Shown here one piece after another: positions 25,978 through 33,705 of a DNA stretch of 42,287 bases. A program made the position numbers and the translations under genes. This DNA comes from an uncultured bacterium (GTDB lineage Bacteria; Planctomycetota; UBA1135; GCA-002686595). Within the stretch, counting starts at the first letter, position 1. The number at the start of each line of letters is the position of its first letter. A model generated the notes under the pieces. That model did no database searches. It was not told where the DNA came from and saw only the letters and a program-made list of their open reading frames with translations. The stretch is taken from assembly GCA_905480285.1 (NCBI GenBank), contig CAJQPT010000131.1:1-42287 (forward strand), in the 5' to 3' direction.

Positions 25978-26342
25978 TGTCCCACCTCTCCCTCGGGAGC
26001 CGAGCCAGCGAGCCGCGCCGCCTGAGCGGCCGCCGCGGCCTGCTGGCGGATGATGCTTTCCTTCACCTGGGCTCCGATGCCGAGGTTGCCCTGGTCCGCA
26101 ATGGACGCTCCGAGCTGCTCGTCGAACCAGCCGTTGAAGGTGTCAGCCCCCTTACCGGTCCCGAAGAAGCCCTCTCCGAGCCCCTTGCGCATCTCGGTGA
26201 CCAGGAGCGTCGCGAACAGCGACTCCATCTCCTTCGCGGCCACATCGGGCGCCTCAGCCCCCCGCTCGACCCGGGAGATCCGGCCCGTCATGAGCCCATT
26301 GCGCGCCGTCAGGGCGCCGGTGTTCTCAGCGTGAAGCTCCAT
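25974..26342 (-). CDS. flgJ: Rod-binding domain protein FlgJ (N-terminal domain only)
   Basis: This 122-residue protein matches the rod-scaffold domain of FlgJ, with the pattern KEMESLFATLLVTEMRKGL...TFNGWFDEQLGASIADQGNLGIG. The C-terminal muramidase domain found in enteric FlgJ (313 residues) is absent, as in many non-enteric bacteria, so wall opening for the rod would need a separate enzyme. The ATG at 26342 overlaps the flgI stop (TGATG). It lies in the normal flgI-flgJ-flgN-flgK order. Confidence 0.88.
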   Translation of the reverse strand: MELHAENTGALTARNGLMTGRISRVERGAEAPDVAAKEMESLFATLLVTEMRKGLGEGFFGTGKGADTFNGWFDEQLGASIADQGNLGIGAQVKESIIRQQAAAAAQAARLAGSAPEGEVGQ

Positions 26343-27649
26343 CACATCCTCTTGAGTTCAGCGACGAGGAGCCCACCGGAGACGAGCGACTCCATGATGG
26401 CGATCATGTCCCGCGGGGTGGCCCCGAGGACGTTCAACACCTCGACGACCTCCTCGAGGTTGGTGGCGCCGCCCATCAGCACGAGGGGCGCGTCCCCCTC
26501 GACGACGTTGAGGTTCGTCCGGGGGACCTCGGTGGTCACGCCGTTCGAGAAGCCGGCCGGCTGGCTGACCTCGGGGGTCTCGGCGATGGTCACGACGATT
26601 GAGCCGTGCTGGATCACACCAGGCCGGAGGCGGACGTTGCCGCCCATCACGATGACTCCGGTGCGCTCGCTGATCACGACGCGCGCCAGGTTGTCCGTCT
26701 CCACCTCGAGCCGCATGGCGCTGTCGAGGTAAGCGACCACGTTCTCCGCGGGGACCCCGTCCATGACCTTGAAGCGGACGGACTTGCCGTCCGGCATGAC
26801 CCGAGCCATGTCCGGATAGAGGCGGTTGATCGCGTCGTTGGCTCGCACGGTGTTCCCGAAGGAGCCCTGTCCGTTCTTGGCGTCCAGGTAGATGTAGCCG
26901 TGCTCGTTGACGACGCTGGCGTCGACCCCCATCTGCACCCGCCCGGCGTTGGCGAGGGTGCCCACGGTGACGTGGTTCTTCGTGGTCGAGGCAGCGTCAC
27001 CAGCCGCGAAGAACCCGCCCACCGTGAGCGACCCTGACGCCGTGGCGTAGACGTTGTTGCCCTCGATGTCCATCAGCTCCGTGATCAGCAGGTTCCCCCC
27101 GAAGAGGCTCTCCGCATCGCCGAGCGTCGAGACGATCACATCCATCCGCGTGCCAGGCTTCGCGCCGTGAGGGATGACCCCCTTGACGTGGACCGTCGCG
27201 ATGCTGGAGGTCGCAAGGAGCTTGGGGTCGATGTTGATGTTCGACGCGAGCAGGCTGTTGGCCAGCAGCTGTGGAGCCAGGAGGCCACTGTCCCCGGTCG
27301 CGTCGAGCCCCATGACGATGCCGATCCCGTTGACCTCGTTCTCCTGGACGCCCCGGACCCTGAAGAGGCTCGAGAGCGGGGAGGAGATCTTGGCCTCGTA
27401 GTTGCCGCCAGTCCTGGAGACAGGTCGGACCCGAGCGGTACGCGAGTAGTTCGCGCTGGAGACGCCCTGGGGCTGCGTGGGGGCTTCGATGCTCCCAACG
27501 GGCAACACCGTGGCGAGGTTCCCGCCCTGGTCGGTGGCCGCAGACGTGGCGTCGACGGGCTGTGTGATGGGGCCCGCAGCCGGGACAGTGCCTTGCGCAC
27601 CGGCGGATGCCGTGACGGTCAGGGCGACGATGATGTTGAAGAGGCGCAT
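26342..27649 (-). CDS. flgI: Flagellar P-ring protein FlgI
   Basis: FlgI forms the periplasmic ring in the peptidoglycan layer around the rod. The 435-residue precursor has signal peptide MRLFNIIVALTVTASAGAQG. It then shows an extended N-terminal segment of about 60 residues before the conserved SSLFRVRGVQENEVNGIGIVMGL motif; the family normally has this closer to the cleavage site, so the N-terminal extension is unusual. Other marks are GTRMDVIVSTLGDAESLFGG and the C-terminal LNVLGATPRDMIAIMESL. The ATG at 27649 lies six bases after the flgH stop. Confidence 0.95.
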   Translation of the reverse strand: MRLFNIIVALTVTASAGAQGTVPAAGPITQPVDATSAATDQGGNLATVLPVGSIEAPTQPQGVSSANYSRTARVRPVSRTGGNYEAKISSPLSSLFRVRGVQENEVNGIGIVMGLDATGDSGLLAPQLLANSLLASNINIDPKLLATSSIATVHVKGVIPHGAKPGTRMDVIVSTLGDAESLFGGNLLITELMDIEGNNVYATASGSLTVGGFFAAGDAASTTKNHVTVGTLANAGRVQMGVDASVVNEHGYIYLDAKNGQGSFGNTVRANDAINRLYPDMARVMPDGKSVRFKVMDGVPAENVVAYLDSAMRLEVETDNLARVVISERTGVIVMGGNVRLRPGVIQHGSIVVTIAETPEVSQPAGFSNGVTTEVPRTNLNVVEGDAPLVLMGGATNLEEVVEVLNVLGATPRDMIAIMESLVSGGLLVAELKRM

Positions 27650-27655
27650 GATTGA

Positions 27656-28279
27656 TCAGAAGGGCCAGACCCAGTCGACGGCGCTGTGGAGCCACTTGGC
27701 GAGGCCACGGCGCTCGTTGGTTCGGGTGAGCGGGCCGCTGCCCGAGTAGGAGACGTAGGCGTCCGCGACGAGCTCGGACTGGACGGTGTTGTCCCGCTGG
27801 ACGTCGTAGCGGCGCACGATGCCGCGGAACTCGAGGACCTTGCGCTCCTCGTCGATGCGGATCTCGCGTCGCCCCTCGACCACGAGGTTGCCGTTCGGGA
27901 GCCGGTCCACGACCATCGCGGTCAGACGGGCCTCGAAGGCCCCGCTCTTCTCGTAGTTGGCCGCCCCGCCGAAGCTGTCGGACTTCGTCGTCCGCATGGT
28001 CGGCAGCGGGTTGAAGGCGTCCGGCGCCACGTCGAAGTCCACCAGCTGGTAGTTCAGCGTGCTGTTCTTGGCGAGGTCGGTCTTCTCCTCGTTCTTGAGG
28101 TCCTGGTTCTCCCGGATGACCACCGTGAGCAGATCGCCCACGCGGTTGGCGGTCTTGTCCGAGATCGGGGAGACCGGGCCGCGAGCCGGGTCGTAGATGG
28201 AGCCCCGCCGCTGGGCGTCGGCCATGCCCGTCAGGAGCGCGACCGCGAGGGCCAGGTGGGTGATTCGGAGGGTGCTCAT
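27656..28279 (-). CDS. flgH: Flagellar L-ring protein FlgH, lacking the lipobox cysteine
   Basis: FlgH forms the outer-membrane ring of the rod bushing. The 207-residue protein has the family core: SISDKTANRVGDLLTVVIREN-type sequence, FEARLTAMVVDRLPNGNLVVEGRREI and an immunoglobulin-like C-terminus. FlgH is normally a lipoprotein, but here the signal peptide ends ALLTGMADAQ and the whole protein contains no cysteine. It is therefore probably cleaved by ordinary signal peptidase and not lipid-anchored. The ATG at 28279 overlaps the flgA stop (ATGA). Confidence 0.94.
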   Translation of the reverse strand: MSTLRITHLALAVALLTGMADAQRRGSIYDPARGPVSPISDKTANRVGDLLTVVIRENQDLKNEEKTDLAKNSTLNYQLVDFDVAPDAFNPLPTMRTTKSDSFGGAANYEKSGAFEARLTAMVVDRLPNGNLVVEGRREIRIDEERKVLEFRGIVRRYDVQRDNTVQSELVADAYVSYSGSGPLTRTNERRGLAKWLHSAVDWVWPF

Positions 28280-29208
28280 TTGATCTTCACCTCGAGGAGC
28301 TTGGGGCCGCGGACGACGGCCTGGAGTTCAACGCCCGAGGAGCGCAGCTGGACGCGGACTCGCTCGCCCATGCGCCCGTTGGACTGGGCCTGTCCCACGT
28401 CCTTGACCGTGACCCCGCGGCTCTTCACTGCCACCTGGACCAGGTCGCCGCGCCGGACGAGTGTCATGCGCTTCACGTCGCGTTCACTCACCGGTGCCCC
28501 CGCGGCCATGCTCCGGTTGACGACAGAACCAGCGACCTGGGTGAGCTCGAGAAACTGGAGCCCGGAGCCAGACTTGACCTTGGTGCGCACCACCTGGAAC
28601 ATCCCGGGTGAGAGCTCGGTACCAGCGGGGATCGCCTGCTTGAGGACCGCCTGGCGCTTCCAGACCGTGACCTCAAAGCGGACCTGGACCGTGCGGTAGA
28701 TCCGATCACCGACCCAGACCTCGACGGGGACCTGGATCCTCCCGGGGAAGACTCGGTCCACGCGGAAGGTGGCGCGCAAGCGAGGCTCGTGGTCCGACGC
28801 GGGCAGGACGAGGTCGGGCATGTCCATCAAGGGCGTGGCCTCGGCGTCCAGCCCCGTGAGCGCCGCGCGGAGGGCCTGACTCGCCTCCGCGGTGACTCGC
28901 GTCCCGCGGACGGTCGTCGTTGCGGAGGTGACCCGGCAGCGCGGTGCTCCCGTGATCGTGACCTCGATGTCGGGCAGCGATTGCCTCAGAGAGGCCTTGA
29001 GCAGGTCGGCCCGCAGGATCCGGTGATACCCGGGAGCGGGGGCATACCCCAGCGACGCAGCCCGGACCCGCTCGACCTCGGTCGCGTCGTCGCCTTCGAC
29101 CTTGGCGATCTCGTTGACCGAGATCTCCATTCCGGAGGAGGTGGCCTCGGACGGGAGGGCGATGGAGACGCCCCCCGCACAGAGGAGAAGAAGTGTGGTG
29201 GTAATCAT
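28276..29208 (-). CDS. flgA: Flagellar P-ring assembly chaperone FlgA
   Basis: FlgA is the periplasmic chaperone for FlgI. This 310-residue protein has an N-terminal hydrophobic signal (TTTLLLLCAGGVSIALP), a divergent middle, and the SAF-type C-terminal half: VLKQAIPAGTELSPGMFQVV, MAAGAPVSERDVKR, LVRRGDLVQVAVKSRGVTV and GRMGERVRVQLRSSG, typical of FlgA. It is longer than the enteric protein (about 219). It sits seven bases... after flgG and directly before flgH, the usual order in many phyla. Confidence 0.92.
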   Translation of the reverse strand: MITTTLLLLCAGGVSIALPSEATSSGMEISVNEIAKVEGDDATEVERVRAASLGYAPAPGYHRILRADLLKASLRQSLPDIEVTITGAPRCRVTSATTTVRGTRVTAEASQALRAALTGLDAEATPLMDMPDLVLPASDHEPRLRATFRVDRVFPGRIQVPVEVWVGDRIYRTVQVRFEVTVWKRQAVLKQAIPAGTELSPGMFQVVRTKVKSGSGLQFLELTQVAGSVVNRSMAAGAPVSERDVKRMTLVRRGDLVQVAVKSRGVTVKDVGQAQSNGRMGERVRVQLRSSGVELQAVVRGPKLLEVKIK

Positions 29209-29214
29209 GTTGGA

Positions 29215-30000
29215 TCAGCGGATGAGCTGGTTGACCTGCTGGAGCATCTCGTCCGAGACGCGGATGGCTCGGCTGTTCACCTCGTAGTTGCGCTGGGCCA
29301 CGATCAGCGACACAAGCTCGTCGACGGTCTCGACGTTGGAGCGCTCGAGGTAGCCCTGCTTGACCATCCCGGCGCCGGCCGTGGTCGGCTGAGTCGCTGC
29401 GGGTTGGCCGGACGACGGCGTTCCGGCGAAGTAGTTACCGCCCATGGCGCGGAGGCCGGTCGGGTTCGGGAACACGTGCAGGCGGATCGTGCCGATCTGG
29501 TTCTGCACGTTGCCCTCTCCGAGGGAGTAGACCTCACCGTCGGCGGAGATCGAGATGCCCTGGCTGTCCGGGGGGACCTGAACCTGGTCGCTGAGAAGGT
29601 AGCCCTCGGCGGTCACAAGGCGACCGTTGGCGTCCTGCCGGAAGGTGCCGTTTCGGGTGTAGCGCTGCTCGCCGTTCGGGAGCTCGATCTCGAAGAAGCC
29701 CGCACCCTCGACGCCGAGGTCGAGGGAGTTGCCCGTGAGCTCGAGGACGCCCTGCTGCATCTCCTTGCGGGATCCTGAGACCTCCGTACCCGAGCCGATC
29801 TGGAGGCCGGTCACGTCGTTCTGGTTGTTCGCCAGCGGCAGGCCAGGCTCGCGATAGGTCTGATAGAGCAGCGAGCGGAAGGAGAGACGGCTCTTCTTGA
29901 AGCCACTCGTGTTCACGTTCGCGATGTTGTTCGCGATCGTGTCGACCTGGAACTGCTGGGCCTTCATGCCGGAGGCCGCGGTGTAGAGAGAACGAATCAT
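29215..30000 (-). CDS. flgG: Flagellar distal rod protein FlgG
   Basis: FlgG builds the distal rod. The 261-residue length is typical (260 in E. coli). The N-terminus MIRSLYTAASGMKAQQFQVD is followed by TIANNIANVNTSGFKKSR, the central ILTRN-type strand RYTRNGTFRQDANGRLVT, and the C-terminus LVSLIVAQRNYEVNSRAIR...EMLQQVNQLIR. It is exported by the flagellar type III system without a cleaved signal. It lies 31 bases after flgF in the same transcription unit. Confidence 0.96.
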   Translation of the reverse strand: MIRSLYTAASGMKAQQFQVDTIANNIANVNTSGFKKSRLSFRSLLYQTYREPGLPLANNQNDVTGLQIGSGTEVSGSRKEMQQGVLELTGNSLDLGVEGAGFFEIELPNGEQRYTRNGTFRQDANGRLVTAEGYLLSDQVQVPPDSQGISISADGEVYSLGEGNVQNQIGTIRLHVFPNPTGLRAMGGNYFAGTPSSGQPAATQPTTAGAGMVKQGYLERSNVETVDELVSLIVAQRNYEVNSRAIRVSDEMLQQVNQLIR

Positions 30001-30031
30001 GGTGCTTGGGTCGCTAGGTTCCTGCCCGGCC

Positions 30032-30727
30032 TCAGCGATAGAGGCGGCTGAAGCTCTGGTCGATGGTCTTGAACGCCTGTGATGCGGACTCGAAGGACCG
30101 CTGGGCTGCGATGAGCTCGACGAGCTCGTCGATGGTCTCGAGGTTCGCGCGCTCCAGGAATCCCTGGCTCACGGTGGCGTTGGCCTCGGTGTACTGCGCG
30201 CCGTCACGGAGGCGGAAGCCGCCGAACTCGTCCGGCTCGATGGAGCGCGGCCCGTCGACGTTCACGACGCGGATCTGCCCCACGGGGAGCCCTTCCTGGT
30301 TCACCCTCCCGTCCGAGTCAATCCGAACGGCGCCCTTGAGCGGGTCGATGACCCCGCGCCCTCCAGCCCACTGAACCGGGAACCCGCTGGGGTTCACAAG
30401 GACGCCCCTCTCGGTCAGTGAGAACTCGCCGTTACGCGTCAGGATCTCACTACCTGCGCCCTCGAGGACGAAGAAGCCCCCGCCTTCCAGCGCGAGGTCG
30501 AGCGCGTTACCCGTGCTCTGGAGCACGCCTTGGCTCATGTCGAGGCGCGAGGCCGCGGCGACCTGAGTGTGGCTCGCGTCGTCCGCCCAGTTCTCGACGC
30601 CGTGGGCCACGTGGAGCATCCGCTTGAATCCCGTCGCGTCCGCGTTGGCGATGTTCGAGCTGATGATCTCGACGCGCTGCTGGTTGGCGCTCATGGCGGC
30701 GACCGTTCGATAGAGCCCGACGTTCAT
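30032..30727 (-). CDS. flgF: Flagellar rod protein FlgF
   Basis: FlgF is a proximal/distal rod subunit related to FlgG. The 231-residue protein has VEIISSNIANADATGFKRM at the N-terminus, ALDLALEGGGFFVLEG, and the C-terminus LIAAQRSFESASQAFKTIDQSF. It is shorter than FlgG and precedes it, matching FlgF. The ATG at 30727 is the first codon of a second flagellar unit: a sigma-54 -24/-12 site ends 12 bases before it, so the mRNA may begin almost at the ATG. AGGGA five bases before the ATG is an alternative ribosome site if transcription starts further upstream. Confidence 0.9.
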   Translation of the reverse strand: MNVGLYRTVAAMSANQQRVEIISSNIANADATGFKRMLHVAHGVENWADDASHTQVAAASRLDMSQGVLQSTGNALDLALEGGGFFVLEGAGSEILTRNGEFSLTERGVLVNPSGFPVQWAGGRGVIDPLKGAVRIDSDGRVNQEGLPVGQIRVVNVDGPRSIEPDEFGGFRLRDGAQYTEANATVSQGFLERANLETIDELVELIAAQRSFESASQAFKTIDQSFSRLYR

Positions 30728-30739
30728 GCCGGTCCCTAC

Positions 30740-30754
30740 GCAAGCGCGATGCCA
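30740..30754 (-). promoter_or_regulatory. Sigma-54 (RpoN) promoter of flgF
   Basis: TGGCATCGCGCTTGC on the minus strand has the invariant GG and GC ten bases apart and a TTGC -12 box. The predicted start is one base before the flgF ATG. One base deviates from the TGGCAYR consensus. Confidence 0.6.
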
Positions 30755-30795
30755 ACCTCGCTCAGCACCCCTGAGGGCCGCTCGGCAGCCCCGAC

Positions 30796-30812
30796 CGGGA
30801 AAGAACTTCCCG
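30796..30812 (-). terminator. Short hairpin after the methyltransferase gene
   Basis: CGGGAA...TTCCCG forms a 6-bp stem with a 5-base loop, eight bases past the methyltransferase stop. A near copy (CCGGAA...TTCCGG) lies at 30830-30846 inside the gene's last codons. No T-run, so termination is uncertain. Confidence 0.35.
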
Positions 30813-30819
30813 CCTTCGG

Positions 30820-31536
30820 TCAGAGGGCGCCGGAAAGAAGTTCCGGGTCCCTGACGATCCGCACGAGGCGAAAGGCGCCGGCCTCCGGCGCCGCCTGCCG
30901 CCCCTCTGCGTCCTCCGTCTCCACCTCGAGTCCGCGGGCTCGAGCCCGCCTGAGGAAGCCCGGGAGCCGTGTCCGACCCGGGTCGGCGAAGAGCGCCGAC
31001 CCCCCTGGTGCCATGTAACGCTCGACCACGTCCAGGAGGGGCTCCTGCAGCCTCGCCTCATATGCAACATCACAGCCCACCAGGAGATCGAAAACCCCCG
31101 GCTCGGACCGCTCGAGCTCGCGCCAGTCGAGATCCCAGGTCCTGGTCCCATCGAGCCCGTTGAGGGCCGCGTTGACGGGCAGCACCGCCAGGGAGAGGGG
31201 GTCGTGGTCCGAGAGGGTCAGCTCCGCTGGCCCCTGTGCCGCCAGAGCCGCCGCGATGCCGACCAGCCCGAGGCCCGCGCCCAGCTCCAGGATCCGCGCG
31301 CCGCTGGCGGGGGGCGCCGCCGCGATGCGCCGCGCCATGGCGGGCGCCGAGTCCCACAGCCAGGCCCAGTACGGCATGGAGTCGTTGAACTCGTTCCTGG
31401 CAACGACGGCGTCGTCGTCGAGGAGCGCGTCGGGGGCCGCGGGGACGAAGAGATCCACCTCCAGACCCGCCGAGACCTCATGGGATTGGCGGGCCCAGCC
31501 TCCAGCCAGTTCGGGGAGTCGAGATTCGAGGTTCAC
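30820..31536 (-). CDS. SAM-dependent methyltransferase (METTL/Methyltransf_16-like) between two flagellar units
   Basis: This 238-residue class-I methyltransferase has a SAM-binding motif I ILELGAGLGLVGIAAAL, an acidic residue after the next strand (SDHD), and the GCDVAYE strand that precedes the active-site region in protein-lysine methyltransferases of the METTL21/Methyltransf_16 group. The region before motif I (MPYWAWLWDSA) is also typical of this group. The GTG at 31536 has a TAGAGT hexamer exactly six bases upstream. It lies between flgE and flgF but has its own promoter and a terminator on the flgE side. Methylation of a flagellar protein is an attractive idea but only a guess; the substrate is unknown. 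Confidence 0.82.
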   Translation of the reverse strand: MNLESRLPELAGGWARQSHEVSAGLEVDLFVPAAPDALLDDDAVVARNEFNDSMPYWAWLWDSAPAMARRIAAAPPASGARILELGAGLGLVGIAAALAAQGPAELTLSDHDPLSLAVLPVNAALNGLDGTRTWDLDWRELERSEPGVFDLLVGCDVAYEARLQEPLLDVVERYMAPGGSALFADPGRTRLPGFLRRARARGLEVETEDAEGRQAAPEAGAFRLVRIVRDPELLSGAL

Positions 31537-31542
31537 GGGGAG

Positions 31543-31548
31543 ACTCTA
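31543..31548 (-). promoter_or_regulatory. Candidate -10 element for the methyltransferase gene (leaderless type)
   Basis: TAGAGT on the minus strand is followed by exactly six bases (CTCCCC) and then the GTG start at 31536. No clear -35 box. Confidence 0.5.
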
Positions 31549-31591
31549 GCGAGACGCGCGGGTCAGGGCGCGGCATGGCGCTGATCAGGAA

Positions 31592-31626
31592 GCGGGGGCC
31601 GGGGCGCGTTGCGCTCCGACCCCCGC
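31592..31626 (-). terminator. Terminator after flgE
   Basis: An 11-bp GC-rich stem (31592-31602 with 31616-31626, one G-T wobble) can be extended by a GCGC/GCGC inner helix. On the minus strand it is followed by TTCCTGATC. It separates flgE from the methyltransferase gene. Confidence 0.6.
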
Positions 31627-31668
31627 CCCATCCTCAGCTCAGGGCCCCCTGGGGCACCCCGGCCCGGA

Positions 31669-33645
31669 TCAGACCAGGTTCACGGTCTCGGCGAGGACCT
31701 CATCCTGAGTGGAGACCACCCGGGCGTTGGCCTGATAGCCGCGCTGAGCCTCGATCAGGCGCACGAACTGCTCCGCAGTATCGACGTTGGAGTTCTCCAG
31801 CGAGCCAGAGATCACCGCGCCCGCCTTCCGGATGTCGCCGGCGCCGTAGCGCGCCTCCCCGGAGTTGGGCGTCTCCTCGAACATGTTGTTGCCCGAGCTC
31901 CGTAGCCCCTCGTCGTTCTGGAACGTCACGACCCCCAGGGCCCCCAGGGCGCGCGACTGGCCGTTGGAGTAGAAGCCGTCGATCTGGCCGGTGGTCGAGA
32001 CGGTGATGTTGGCGAGCTCGCCATCCCCGAACCCGTTCTGGTCGAAGACGTAGGCGGTCCCTGCGCTGCCAAACTGGGTCAAGCCGTCCACCGACCCGTC
32101 CGCTCCGAGGTTGACAGAGACCTCCTGGAGAGGCTGCCCTGTGAACTGGAGCTGCATCCGTGAGTCCACGGAGCCGAGGCCCGTGGGGGACCCATCCGGC
32201 GCAAAGGTGATCCCCGTGATCGGGTCCGCTGCGCTGCCTTTGCCGACCACTCCCTCGCTGGGATCCAGGTCGGCGTACAGGTTCCAGGTCAGGTCCGCCT
32301 GGCGCTCATAGCGCATGGTCACCGAGTGCGCCACGCCAGCGGCGTCGTAGATCTCGGTGGAGGTCGTGACGGTGTCTGGCCCGGTCCCGTCGGTCGTGAC
32401 CGACATCGCGTAAGCGCTGAAATCGGTCCCACCGGTGTTGGACGACCCGTCCGACATCGAGAGCAGAAGGTTCGCCTGGCCCGCGGTCTGAGCCGTCGCG
32501 ACGAGGCGTCCGGAGCCGTCGACGGAGACCACCGCGTCCGTGTAGAGCGAGTCCAGGAAGCTCACGAGATCTTGCATCGTCGTGCCGTTGTTGACCGCAC
32601 CGAAGGTGAAGGTCCCTGAGACCGGGCTACCGTCGGTGTCTTCACCGACGATCTGGATCTGGTCCCCGTTCACGTACTCCTTGAGGTTCGCCGTGAGGTC
32701 GTTCAGGTTCGCCGTGCTGAGGTCGCTCGGGATCGGGGTCTCCGTACCGGACTGAATGGTCGTGGAGAAGCCCACCATCTGCGTCAGGTCAGCCACGCCC
32801 GCCGGCGGGTTGAGGTCAACAGAGAACGAGCCGCCCTTGCGGTTCGTCGAGATCGCGATCTGCCCGGCCCCGTTCACGGTGGCCGTCACATCCTGCAGCG
32901 CGTTGATGGCTGCGGCGATGGAGGCAGAGGTCACGTCCCCGGTGGTCGGGTCGCTCGACACGATCACCTGCTGGGGCACGCCGCCGTTGGCGATGAGCTC
33001 CATGGCGACGATGTCTCCCGGCGCCCCTCCCACGGACGAGACGTTGTAGGTCGCGCTCGTACCAGTACTTGCGATCTCAGCTGCCGTCCCCATGGAGAAC
33101 GAGGAGTTGGCGGAGAGCAGCTCCGCCAGAGGGCCCTCGACCACCGCGGACAGGTTCCCCTTCATGGTCACGTCCGTGGTGACCTGCGGCGGGAAGAGCG
33201 AGGCCACATCAAGGGAAATGGCGGCGCCACTCGGGTTCAGAACCCGCATCCCCGAGCCCTGATCCACGAGGTTCTGCTGGGAGTCCAGACCGAAGGTCCC
33301 CACCCGGGTAAAGCTACGGCCCTCGCTACTCTCGAGCGCGAAGAAGCCCCCGCCCTCGAGGGCGAGGTCAAAGACGCGGCCCGTGTCGGAGAGCGCGCCC
33401 TGGGTGAAGGTCTGATCCACGCTGGCGAGGCCAACGCCGTACCCGACCTGCATGCCATTGATCCCGCCGACGCCGCTCCGCGGACCGCTCGCGAACCTGA
33501 AGTTACGAGAGAAGTTATCCGCGAACACGGCGCGGCTCTTTTTGTAGCCGGGCGTGTTCTGGTTGGCGAGGTTGTTACCGATGACGTCGATCCACTGCTG
33601 GTGCGATCGCATCCCGGAGAGGGCGGAATAGAAGGATGAAGGCAT
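31669..33645 (-). CDS. flgE: Flagellar hook protein FlgE
   Basis: FlgE polymerises into the hook. The N-terminus MPSSFYSALSGMRSHQQWID with VIGNNLANQNTPGYKKSR and the C-terminus EQFVRLIEAQRGYQANARVVSTQDEVLAETVNLV are diagnostic. At 658 residues it is much longer than the enteric hook protein (402), with extra central domains that face outward, in the repeated Thr/Gly/Asp-rich section around residues 170-470. It follows flgD by 60 bases and is the last gene of the fliK-flgD-flgE unit. I see no strong ribosome-binding site before the ATG at 33645. Confidence 0.95.
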   Translation of the reverse strand: MPSSFYSALSGMRSHQQWIDVIGNNLANQNTPGYKKSRAVFADNFSRNFRFASGPRSGVGGINGMQVGYGVGLASVDQTFTQGALSDTGRVFDLALEGGGFFALESSEGRSFTRVGTFGLDSQQNLVDQGSGMRVLNPSGAAISLDVASLFPPQVTTDVTMKGNLSAVVEGPLAELLSANSSFSMGTAAEIASTGTSATYNVSSVGGAPGDIVAMELIANGGVPQQVIVSSDPTTGDVTSASIAAAINALQDVTATVNGAGQIAISTNRKGGSFSVDLNPPAGVADLTQMVGFSTTIQSGTETPIPSDLSTANLNDLTANLKEYVNGDQIQIVGEDTDGSPVSGTFTFGAVNNGTTMQDLVSFLDSLYTDAVVSVDGSGRLVATAQTAGQANLLLSMSDGSSNTGGTDFSAYAMSVTTDGTGPDTVTTSTEIYDAAGVAHSVTMRYERQADLTWNLYADLDPSEGVVGKGSAADPITGITFAPDGSPTGLGSVDSRMQLQFTGQPLQEVSVNLGADGSVDGLTQFGSAGTAYVFDQNGFGDGELANITVSTTGQIDGFYSNGQSRALGALGVVTFQNDEGLRSSGNNMFEETPNSGEARYGAGDIRKAGAVISGSLENSNVDTAEQFVRLIEAQRGYQANARVVSTQDEVLAETVNLV

Positions 33646-33705
33646 AAGACTACGTTTGGCTCAGGTGGTGGATTCGAAAGGAGGCGAGGCGCGGGCCGTC
33701 GTGGT

